DNA from: Ecdyonurus torrentis
Taxonomy: Eukaryota; Arthropoda; Insecta; Ephemeroptera; Heptageniidae
NCBI GenBank assembly: GCA_949318235.1
Contig: OX439132.1
Span: 41,708,331 to 41,772,330 of the forward strand
Reading direction: 5' to 3'
Length of the DNA: 64,000 nucleotides
A program made the position numbers and the translations under genes. This document shows, in pieces, positions 9,700-20,300 of this stretch (position 1 is its first letter; every line of letters starts with the position of its first letter). The notes beneath the pieces are model-generated. The model did not search any database, was not told the DNA's origin, and was given only the letters and a program-made list of their open reading frames with translations.

Positions 9700-12147
9700 T
9701 TTTACGTTATTATGGTAAATAGTACACTTGTATATTTTATTATACAAAAACGTAGTTTTTCAAAGCAAAATATTGATAAATTTAAGTCTTTCTTACAAAA
9801 GGAAGACTGGTCTGACGTTTATTTAAATGACGATACTAATATATGTTTTGAAAATTTTCACAATAAATTAAATTCTTATTTTCAGGAATGTTTTCCAATA
9901 ATTAATATAAAAAAATTAATAAATAATAAAAATAAAAAAGATGATTTTATGTCAAAAGGTTTAAAAATATGTCAAAAAAAAATGAGAATGTTAAAAAAAT
10001 TACATAAATTATATCCCCTTATATGGACTAAGGAATATACCAAAAAATACAAATATTTATACTATAAACTGATCAGAATAGCTCACAAAAATAGAAACAC
10101 ATACATTATTAAAAATGCAGCTAATAAATCAGAAGCCATGTGGAAACTTGTAAATCAAAAGTATGGTAAAACAAAATCTAAAGAATCTATTAAAGAAGTT
10201 ATTGTGGATAATGTCTTAATACAAGATTCTAAGTTAATAACCAATGCTTTCAGTAATCATTATGTTAAATGCATTGAAGATTTAAAGAATTCCATTCCAC
10301 AAACTCATTTTAAAATTAATGAAAAATCTTTCTGCAATCCTAATTCTATGTTTCTAAATCCAATAACTTCATTTGAAATTAATAAAATTTTTAAAAGATT
10401 AAAAAATAAGAAATCTCATGGTTTTGACGAGTTTTCTGATTTTTTAATGAAAAAATGTTCCGATGAATTAGACCATATTCTAGCGTATATAGTAAATAAA
10501 TCGTTTGAACAAGGAGTTTTTCCAGATATACTTAAAACAGCAGTTATCAAACCATTATATAAAAAAGGGTGTAAAAAAATAATTAATAATTACAGACCAT
10601 TAAATTTACTTTCAGTTTTTTCCAAAATTTTTGAAAGAGCTTATATGTTTAGGCTTTTATCATTTTTAGAAGATTCAAAAATTTTAAATAATTTTCAGCA
10701 TGGTTTTAGAAAAAAGAGATCAACTGAATCAGCAATATTTGATTTAATAGACAGTATTTTAAAAAGCTTGGATAACAAAGAAAAAACAGCTGGTATTTTT
10801 TTGGATCTATCAAAAGCATTTGATGTAGTTGATCATGAAATTCTATTACAAAAACTTCAATCATATGGGATAAGGGGAAATAGCTATAACTGGATGAAAT
10901 CCTTTTTAAAAGATAGAAAACAATATATTCATATTACAAAGCTGGAAGATGGTAAGGAGGTACATTATAAATCGGACAGCAAAACTATAAATCATTCTGT
11001 TATCCAAGGCTCATTAATGGGCCCTATTCTTTTTCTAATTTATATAAATGACCTCCCATTACATGTTGATAACTCTGTTCATCCTGTTGGCTATGCAGAC
11101 GATTCTAATTTCAAAGTTACTGCACCAAATAACACCATCCTAACAAAAAACATTAAATCACTAATTTCTGAAGTTAAGAATTATTTTAATCAAAACGGGC
11201 TTAAATTAAATGTTGATAAAACCGAAATATTACAATTTCAAAATCTAAGAAATAAAAATGATTTATTAAACGAAGTTCAATGTGAGTCTGAAACAGTGAA
11301 AATTGCAAAGAAAACAAAATTTTTGGGAATAATAATTGATGAAAATTTAAGATGGTGTGATCATATTGAATATATTTCTAAAAAACTTGCATCTACAATT
11401 TTTGCGATTCGAGAACTTAAACATGAAAGTCAAATGGATTGTTTAATTTCTATGTATTTTGCTAATTTTCACTGTCATGTTAAATATGGTGTGGTTTGTT
11501 GGGGAAATTCCATCGATGCAAGCAGAATTTTTAAACTACAAAAAAAAGTCATACGAATAATATGTGGTGCTAAATTTAGAGCAGAGTGTAGAGATCTTTT
11601 TAAAATTTTAAATATATTAACTTTGCCTTGTGTTTTTATTATGGAATGTGCTATGAAAGTGAAACACAATATTGCATGAATTCTTTAAAAGTCATGAAAT
11701 TAATCATAACCATAATACTAGGAATACAAATAAAATTAAAAGTATATATAAAAGAACTGAAATGTATAATAAAAAGGTCCATTTTGTAGTTGTCTGAATA
11801 TCTATAATAAATTGCCTTTAAATATGAGAAAGCAAAATGATTTAATAGCTTTTAAAAAACAACTAAAGTTTTTTCTATTAAATAAGCAGTATTATTCAAT
11901 CGATGAATATTTGAATGATGAAATATAGTTTAGATTCAAATCCTAATTTTTATACATAAAAGTTATTATTATATCAATACTATTAAGTGTCGTTTCTTTT
12001 TTGTTTTGTTTTTATGTTGTAAATACTTTGACAATCATTTCTATATTGTCATTTATGGCAATAACCTAGACTAATGCATTGATTGTATTATGTATGTTGG
12101 ATGAAAGAAATGAATAAAGAATTTTGAATTTTGAATTTTGAATTTTG
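9700..12147 (+). mobile_element. LINE insertion (Jockey/CR1-like) with (TTTTGAA)n 3' end
   Basis: The reverse transcriptase frame is followed by about 190 bases of 3' UTR. It ends in tandem 7-mers GAATTTT (12119-12147), directly after AATGAATAAAGAATTTT. Short 3' microsatellite tails instead of poly(A) are common in CR1/Jockey-like LINEs. The 5' end is uncertain (about 9700), and no target-site duplication was found. Confidence 0.8.
9712..11928 (+). pseudogene. Non-LTR retrotransposon reverse transcriptase, Jockey/CR1-like, 5'-truncated and frameshifted
   Basis: A 655-codon frame (9712-11679) encodes a LINE reverse transcriptase. It has a pre-RT linker (WSDVYLNDD, then WKLVNQKYGK), NYRPLNLLSVFSKIFE, FQHGFRKKRSTESAIF, motif A FLDLSKAFDVVDH (Asp365), motif B IQGSLMGPILFLIYINDLP, motif C YADD (residues 461-464), GLKLNVDKTE and KFLGIIIDENLRW. 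Catalytic aspartates are present. Motif B has Ile where Pro is usual. The stop at 11677-11679 is a break: the family's C-terminal tail (NHNTRN type, then YNKLPLNMR) continues in shifted frames to a stop at 11926-11928, with another break near 11795. No apurinic endonuclease domain lies upstream, so the copy is 5'-truncated. The coding sequence is very AT-rich. Confidence 0.9.
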
Positions 12148-12616
12148 AAATTTTATACACGTTTAGTAGTAAAAAAAATACGTGTGCGTCACATATACGC
12201 GCTCCTCTCGGTACCACCACCATAGCTAATCACTAATTAGCTATATTATTCTAGTGTTATAAAATAAAGGTGACATATTAATTGGAAGACGGCATGAAGA
12301 CTGGTCAAGACGTGGCCCATTTGACCAGACGTGTCGATACTTCGAGCCAGAGATACGAGAGTTAATAGTGACCAATAAAGCCATCTCTTGATCATAATTG
12401 TAATTAATGTTAGTGAGGGCTTACGCATCGAATCTCGTCAGCTGTTCAGCGCGCCCTGAAGATATGAGTCAAATTGGCAACAAAATTGACCCTCAAAATA
12501 GATAAATTGGAAATATCATTTTTTGTTAATTAATTAAATTGATTTAGATTATTTTTATTACTATTTGCTGATTTTTGGAAGGAAATATAAATATTTTTTG
12601 GAAATTATCAGTCTCT

Positions 12617-13667
12617 CCCTGCTCGAAAATCTTGCCAAGTTCTTGCCAAGAACCCGTTTCTTAGCAAGAACTTGGCAAGTTCCTGCCAAGAAACAGTTTC
12701 TTAGTAAGAACTTGCCAAGAACTTGTCTCAAGATCTTGACTGAGTATTTCTTGGTAAGTTCTTACCAAGAACTTACTTCAAGATCTTGACAAAGATTTTC
12801 TTGGCAAGTTCTTAGTAAGATTATGCCAAGATCTTAGTCCTTGGCAAGTTCTTGACAAGAAATTTATCAAGATCTTAGTTACGATTTCTTGCCAAGATCT
12901 TGGCTAATTTCTTGAAAAAAATAAAAAAAAATCTTGGCAAAATCTTGCCAAGATTCAGTTTCTTGGTTCAATCTTGGCAAAATTTGTAAAAAAATTAAGA
13001 TTTCTTGATTCAGAAATTTCTTGGCTCGAAATCTTGACAAGTTCTTGGTAAGATCTTGGAATAGTATTTAGGGGTTGAAAAAAGGGTCAAGGAGTATTGA
13101 TAGAACATTTTTGATGCCAAGAACAGGTTCCTCATCTCTTTTTACCCCTAGAAACCAAATTTCATATTTTTAACCTTTCTGACCTCTCGACAACCTAAGT
13201 CCAAACAATTAGAACTTTAAATAACGCAAATAATACAAGAAATCAATAAGAGGTAGAAAAGAGCAGTGCAAGGACAGCCTCATCAGTGATCACCGAAGTC
13301 AAGCAACGTTGAGCGAGATCAGAAGATGGATGGGTGACCGATTTTTTTATTGTGCTAGAAATGTTTTTTTATTGATTTCTCTTTATTGTGTACAGCAGAA
13401 TGTGCAGAATAAATTTTCCTACATTTTAATTATTAATTTTAATTAAAATTAATTAATTATCCAAGATCTTGTCAAGATCTTGACACGATTTTGCCAAGAA
13501 CTTGACACGATCTTGTCAAGATCGTGACAGGATCTTGACACGATCTTGACACGATCTTGACACGATCTTGTCAAGATCGTGGCACGATCTTGGTAAGATC
13601 TTACACAAGAACTTGCTAAGTTCTTGGTAAGATCCTGGCAAGAACTTGGCAAGTTTTTCGAGCAGGG
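12617..13667. mobile_element. Element made of CTTGCCAAG/AAGATCTTG words, with inverted ends
   Basis: The left end CCCTGCTCGAAAATCTTGCC is the inverted complement of the right end (CTTGGCAAGTTTTTCGAGCAGGG). From 12630 to about 13060, and again from 13460 to 13655, the DNA is almost wholly degenerate short palindromic words (TTCTTGCCAAGAAC, CTTGGCAAG, AAGATCTTG, GTCAAGATCGTGAC). The middle (about 13075-13455) is ordinary AT-rich DNA with a 5S-like SINE. There is no coding content: the longest frames simply translate the repeats. No target duplication was found. It ends about 640 bases before the SWT1 start codon. Confidence 0.65.
13255..13348 (+). repeat. 5S rRNA-derived SINE fragment
   Basis: The segment 13284-13340 matches the internal promoter part of arthropod 5S rRNA: GATCACCGAAGTCAAGCAAC (box A region) through TGGATGGGTGACCG (box C, 13327-13340). 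A T7 run at 13342-13348 follows and could end Pol III transcription. The 5' third and 3' fifth of a true 5S gene are missing, so this is a 5S-derived SINE or pseudogene. Short inverted words AGAAATCAATAA and TTATTGATTTCT lie on either side. Confidence 0.7.
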
Positions 13668-13859
13668 CTCAATGGACTGTGTAGTCGCGCCCCAGGCTAT
13701 AGCCTGGCTATCGCCTGGCTATCGCTGCGTAACCGTGGTATCATTATTTTCCTGCAGAGGCGCTGTTTTTGTTGACTATGTACTCTCGTATAACCTGAAG
13801 ATAATAACGGGGTGCGACGGGGGCCGACGGGGGCTGTGAGAAGTAATTTTTGTAGCTAT

Positions 13860-13935
13860 GGCGCCACTCTAAAACAGTTGACAATCTCCGCGCGTTTATT
13901 TTTGTTGTGATTTATTTAAAGATGGCGATGGCCAT
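13860..13935 (+). promoter_or_regulatory. Presumed SWT1 promoter / transcription start region
   Basis: A GC-richer island with AAGATGGCGATGG at about 13919-13931 resembles a YY1/Pho-type motif, which often sits just after the start site of housekeeping genes. It lies 380 bases before the SWT1 ATG. The ATGGCGATGG also opens a short upstream frame of about 26 codons. TGTGTGTAG at about 14287-14295 could be a splice acceptor for a 5' UTR intron. This is inference only. Confidence 0.35.
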
Positions 13936-14310
13936 AAAGCACGTCATAAAGGTTGTTGTGTGGAAGCATTGGGATTTCTTTTTTTCATTTTACTAGGTGT
14001 TTCATCATGCTTTAGGTTATTTTTATTGTTCAAATCACGACAGTATTTATTGAATTGTTATTATATACCAGTTATATACCATATATTAAGAGCTGTCTGA
14101 AATAATTAACTCCAGTATATGTATGTATAGCTGTGTTTACAATCCACACTGAGGTCAGATTTGTGGTTAACTTTTAACAATTCTGAATTCGTTATAAATT
14201 GTTTTCTTTTTAATGTCTTGTTTGAACATAATAGCTTGCATAATATTTGTTTATTATAATTCAATGAACATATAATTGTTTCTGTCGTGTGTGTAGCTGT
14301 GTTTATAGTT

Positions 14311-17300
14311 ATGAGCAAACACAAAGAAAAGAAAAAGAATAACCCGAAACCCCAGCTCCCACATGGCTGGGTAGTTCATGTATCAAAAACGTATCCGGAT
14401 CGTGTTTACTATTTCAACACACTTACTGCATGCACAACCTGGGAGTTCCCTATTGCTCCCTCTGAGTCTACAATTGAAAGAGAAAGGAAAGATAAAAAGA
14501 CAGAAGAAAAACAGACGGCTAAGAAAAAACGACCGGTAGAGCGGGTAAAACGAGAGGAAAAGCGTTATAAGACAGTAAAAAAAGGCAGTAAAAATAATGA
14601 CGTAAAAAATAATAAGTACAGAAATGAAAAGTACAGAAATGAAAAGTCCAGAAATGAAAAGAAAAAAATCAAGAAGAAAGTGGAAGTTAGGAAAAAGAAG
14701 AAGAAAAAAGGGGAGGATACGAAGAAGCTTGAAACCCTGCCAGTAGCTGAGAGTGGCGAAAAGTCTGCTGCTGAAGTGGAAGAGAAACATGTTGCGAGTG
14801 CAGAAATATCGAGTGGACCTGAAGACTACGTGGATGAAGATGATGAACCAGCTGAAATTGCACAAAAACAACGCAGAAATTCACCACAGGAAGAAGAAGC
14901 CAGCACTAGCTCAGGATTTGAGCTGAAGCCTTGTTTTACAATGAAAAATAATGTATTTAAGACAGGTGTTTCTAAATACAAAGATTCCTCCAGTTCAAGT
15001 GACCTCTTACAACCTGCTGCACCTATTATATTTTCTATAAAATCTTTACCTGACAGTAAAGTTAAGAAAGTTAAACCGAGTGTGCATTTTGCTGATCCTC
15101 CGAGCCCTACGTTCTCTGCTGCTGAAACTGAAACAGTTGTTGACGATGATCCCTCTACATCTCCACCTAATAAACATTGTAAAGAAAGTACAGAACCTGA
15201 ATATATTGCAGATTCATTTGAGTCTATGATGCCTCCCTCACCTCCTGTTAACTCTATTTATCAAGAAATATTGGACTCTGAATTGCTTCAAGATGAATCA
15301 ACCAAGTTCAAGAAATATGGAATACAAAATACACGTGTTACAGCTGAATTATTGAAGACATGTAAACCTTTTTGTGTTAGTGAATACAAGAAAGCCTTAG
15401 AGGCAAAGAATATAGCATTACCTCATAAAAATTCGAGTCCATCTCCCGCAGTCATTCAGACTCAAGAGAACTTAATTCCACCATTAAGCAGTAGCACGAT
15501 TGAACCACCAACACCAGCTAACACAACCATGAGAACTGAACCACCACCAATGGCCACCACTACCTCACCTACATGCTTCTTAGGGAAAAGAAAGCTCTCA
15601 ATAGAAGAAAAAGAAAGGAATCAGAAAAAGTTAGCGTTACCAGCAACATCTGAAATAAATGATATCATGGATTCTGATTTTATTCTATGGGATAGTGACA
15701 ATATATGTGATAAAAATAATGTAAAAACAGATATGTCAAAATTAAATAATAGTAATGCACAAGCACAGACCAGTGAACTAAAGCAGCTACCAAATGTTAT
15801 GGTTGAATCACCTAAAACTCCGTTAAGTAAATTTAGTTTCTCAAGTTCAAACAATTCACCACAAGATAATGTGTTTAGTTTTACTCCAAACAATGTTTTC
15901 CAAACTCCATTTGTGCATCAAGAGAACAAATCTCCCAGCTTCAGTTTTTCTAAACCTGGAGCTGACTCTTACATTCCAGAAAGTAGCTTATTTGATAAAA
16001 ACAAAGCTCAAGAAAGTACATTTAATATCCCTAGAGCAATAATCTCTGAGAATTTAAATATGAAATCAAGTATGGACTTTGAAATCTCAAAAAATATCTC
16101 ATATCACTCCAAGAGCAATGAAAAGAGATCTTTGGGCACCTCAGTACAAGACGCAACCTTACCAAAGAAAATGAAACAAAGAATTGGTTTTCCTGAACAA
16201 GGTTTGTAACTATTTTTTTAAAATTAGAGTCACAAGTCAATGTACATACCATAATTTTTTAAGCATTTTGAATTTTCAATAAAATAACTTGTTCCACTCA
16301 TGTTTCAGATGCCACAGTTTCTGTTAAACCTAATGTACAGAAGGTTAGCAGCAGTTGTGTGTCTCTGGATAGCGTGGGAATGGAGAGTACAAGCTCATGC
16401 AACAGCAGTAGCCATATGCCTGTGGCTCACAGTATGTGGGAGAACTTGCTACGACCTATTCAAGTCAAAAACAACCCTGGTGGACGTAGCTTTGCTGACC
16501 TCTGGTCAAGCAGTCAAGACACTCGACCGATTGAAGAGGAGGATATGGAGTGGGAGTCGGAAAATATAGATGTTAGTTTATTTTATGTGAATTTCAATTG
16601 AAGACTATTTTTACTTTAGTTTATAAGCAAAGCTTTCGTTGCCCCCCCCCCCCCCCCCCTTTAATATGCTAATATTGCACACTCAAACTTACAGCATATC
16701 ACAACTTTATATAAAATCTCATTAAATTTGCTTGTATTTGTTTGCGTTTGCTTATTTTGAAATACAGTAGCAAAAGTAGCATACAATGTTAAAACCATCA
16801 TGGTTAGGTATAAATTTGAAAGAAAAGGATATGGAAAGCGCCATACCATAGTGAAGAGACAACTTGGGAAAAATCCTGCTAGCATAGAGAGATAAAAAAA
16901 AATGCATAGCTTTTGACTCTAAACTCCAAGAAAAATGAGGTGTGTTTTGCCTTTCTCAGTCTTTACAGACTCAGAAAGAAACTATGAATGATCATTCATA
17001 GTTTCTCTCTGAGTCTGTTAGACTCTTATTTGGAGTTACGTGTCAAAAGCTACCCCCCCCCCCTCTCTCTCTCTCTATTTTTTTAATCTGTGCTACAGTA
17101 CCAATATTTTCACTGAGCTGTGGGAATCTCTTCTCTATGGTAAAGCACGTGCAGTTTTCTACTATCATTGTCTTTGAAATTCATAAAAATAGTAGCCTAT
17201 TATCCTATTCAGGGTTTAAAAAAAAAAGTTTTTTTTTTTTTTTTTTTTTTTTTTTAAGCCTACGGGGGTAGTGGGTTTTATTTAAAAAAAATTTTTTTTT

Positions 17301-20300
17301 TTTTTTAAACAGACATGTAAAAGCTTCTTTTTTTGTATAAAATTAAAAATAAACAAGAACTTTTTATATTGGGACCATCATTGAACTAAAAAAAAAAAAA
17401 AAAAAAAAAAGAAGGTAAATTTATAAATACGAGGGTGGGATGGAAAGTTCGCGTAGTCGCATATGTAGAAAAAAAATTCGGACCTACCACTGATCTTAAT
17501 TATTGACATAGTATCCCTTGAGACTATTGCACTTGGTTTTGTCACTCTCCCATCTCGTAATGCATTTATAATGGGGTGGTTGTGGGAGGACCTCAAAATG
17601 CCTATTTTTTCCATAGTTAGCTTTCTTTGATTACGTTTAACACATGTAGTTTCCATTGCCATGACTGTTTCTTTGGTTCAGATGTTACATAATAAACCCA
17701 GTATTCGTCCCATATGATCATTTGGCGTACCAAGTCAAGTATTTTTAATTTAGAGCGTTTTTTATTTATTAATGTTTTTACCAAAAATGGTCAAAAAATG
17801 GACCAGCTGACCAGCATCTAGTATGTGACAGGGAAACAGAACAGTGCATGTGAAATTTGTTTAAACATATTGGAAACAATGAGGGACAATGCTTCATCAT
17901 GTCCTGCAGGTTTCAAATGGGTACCTTAATTTTAGACTGGTTATACTGACCTTTGAAGTTGACCTCTCAAAAATGGCCAAAATTGGCTCCCACTGAAGAT
18001 ATGATTAAAAAAGTATACAAAATTTTGGTTCAACACCAACGTATGAGGTATCAGCAGATAGCTAAGACTTTGGGCTATTACATGAAATGAAAAAAAGTTA
18101 TGCACATACAAAAATTAAGGGTGAAAAAAATGTTTGAAAAATAGGTACCACAAGTAGGTTTGTCGTCATAGCCCATTTGCGACACACTTTTTTCCAATAG
18201 TTTTTTTACCCTCAATTTTTGTATGTGCGTAACTTTTTGTCATTTCATGTTGTAGCCCAAAGTCTTAGCTATCTGCTGATATCTCATACGTTGGTGTTGA
18301 ACCAAAATTTTGTATACTTTTTTAATCATATCTTCAGTGGGAGCCAATTTTGGCCATTTTTGAGAGGTCAACTTCAGAGGTCAGCATAACTAGTCTAAAA
18401 TTAAGATACCCATTTGAAACCTGAAGGACATGATGAAGCATTGTCCCCTATTGTTTCCAATATGTTAAAACAAATTTCACATGCACTGTTCTGTTTCCAT
18501 GTCACGTACTAGATGCTGGTCAGCAACACATTTTTGGCCATTTCTTGGAGCACCCGACGTTGCTTCACATAAGTTACTGCCCTGCACTTAATAAATTTCA
18601 CAGAGATATGAAATTTTGAGGTTTGTCTATTGAAATATCACTAATACACGGATAGTTTTTTGTTTTGTCCTAATATAAATATTTCTATAAGACTACGCGA
18701 ACTTTCCATCCCACCCTCGTAAAACAAACTTTAAAGTAATGAACTGGTGAAAGAAAAATGTTAATATGTTTCAAATCATATTTTAAGCTTTTTATTATCT
18801 TCAGAAATAGCATTTTTTTTTTTTTTTACATTTTTTTTCACTACTCCCCCCCCCCCCCAAAAAAAAAAACGGTGTTTTTTTAAGTGTTTACCCCCCCCCC
18901 CCCCCCCCAATGTTTTTTTTTGTGTGGGCTAGGCAAAATTCTGAAGCCCTGATCCTATTGCATTACCATTTTTCTAATTGCAGGCAGCAGTTAAAGTCAA
19001 TAAAGAAAATGATTTTGAGAAGGTGTATGATGATTATTCTCTACATGCATGGCACATAATTGTAGATACCAATATCATCCTGTATGATGTGAAATACATA
19101 GAAGAACTAAGAGATACACAGTTTGAAGGTATGTTTGGTTACCAGCTACCTTTTTAAACCTTTTCTACTTAAAAAAAAAATATATACTGTATATATAATA
19201 AAAAAAAATATATATAATAAAAATATTATTATTTTTAATGTTACAGTATGTATTTGAGTATTTGAATTTTATTTCAGATCTTGGCTTCCCTATTATTGTG
19301 ATACCTTGGATTGTACTGCAAGAACTGGACAATTTGAAAGCTCCCAAAAACAAAAAGAATGAGAATTTAGTCAACATGGGCAAAGCAAGAGAAGCAGTGT
19401 CATTTATTTTAGAAAATCTTAGTACTGCACATCCTCGCATGAAAGGTAAACTGTACATTTTATTGCTGTTTTGTGTATCAATATCAACTAATTTTGTGTT
19501 GAAATTTCTAGGACAATCATATGATGAATTTTCACAATGCAATTACACCAGCTGCTCTAATAATGATGACAAAATATTGCATTTTTGTTCAAGCTTGCAG
19601 AAAAGAGGTTGTCGTTTGGTAAGACATGTAAAAATTAATTTATTTGATTTGATTTTTTTATTAAAACGGTAGAATTTTGTGTTGTGTGGATTATTGAATT
19701 ACTGTTATTTTCATAGCATTTGATTATCTGTAAATAATAATAAAATAATTAGCTACCTACATTAAATGTAAGTAGATTTTTTTTTAAGTTGTAATTTTAG
19801 TAGTTGCTGTTTAATTGTGCATAAAAAAGCTAATGCTGTAAATTGATAAAAAGTTAATAGAACATCACATAGATTTGAAAATTTTGGTAATAGGAAGTTG
19901 AGCTGTTAATTGACAGGGACATCTTGTACAAGAGAGAAAATATTCTAATCTGGTCTGATATTAAGCACGAGAAGCATTTCTAAATGCTTTAATTTATGTA
20001 TGCTAAATTTTTTATAGAATGTGGACTTAGGTAGTTTAGGCCTGCAATTAGTGCAGTGGCTCAAAAACATGTAAATTGTTTGAACACCTTGAACAAAAAA
20101 CATCTTTAATATCCTAACATACCTAAATATCAGCGTTGATTTGGCCAGAGTCATTGATTTCTAATTTATTTTCCCTGAACAAAATAGCAGCTGTGGGTTT
20201 ATGACGTCGCAGCTCACCTGTTTCTGCATGCGTGAAATGTTAGGATATGAGACACGCTTTTTGTTCAAGGTGTTCTATTCCTTTCATTGAAGATTTGATT

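Larger units (their letters stand above)
8142..9711. other. Intergenic stretch after QTRT2
   Basis: It holds the QTRT2 3' flank, a foldback MITE (8741-8950), an RTE tail remnant (8963-8990), and then AT-rich DNA with A-runs (9421-9440, 9628-9638) that leads into the LINE. No gene is seen. Confidence 0.6.
11929..14310. other. Intergenic stretch between the LINE and SWT1
   Basis: It holds the LINE 3' UTR, a low-complexity gap (12150-12616), the CTTGCCAAG element with its 5S-like SINE, a GC-richer piece with GGCTAT(A/C)GCC repeats (13690-13730), and the presumed SWT1 promoter and 5' UTR. No other gene is seen. Confidence 0.6.

Noticed and set aside
11475..11669. Antisense frames within the LINE and within gene exons (for example 14383-14871, 54547-54956 on the other strand)
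   Set aside because: They shadow well-supported coding sequence and show no family resemblance of their own.
13283..13340. Functional 5S rRNA gene
   Set aside because: Only the central ~57 bases match; both ends of a 120-nt 5S RNA are absent and there is no tandem array.
13922..14000. Short upstream frame from ATGGCGATGG as a separate small gene
   Set aside because: It is only about 26 codons with no support beyond an ATG. Noted as a possible upstream ORF of SWT1.
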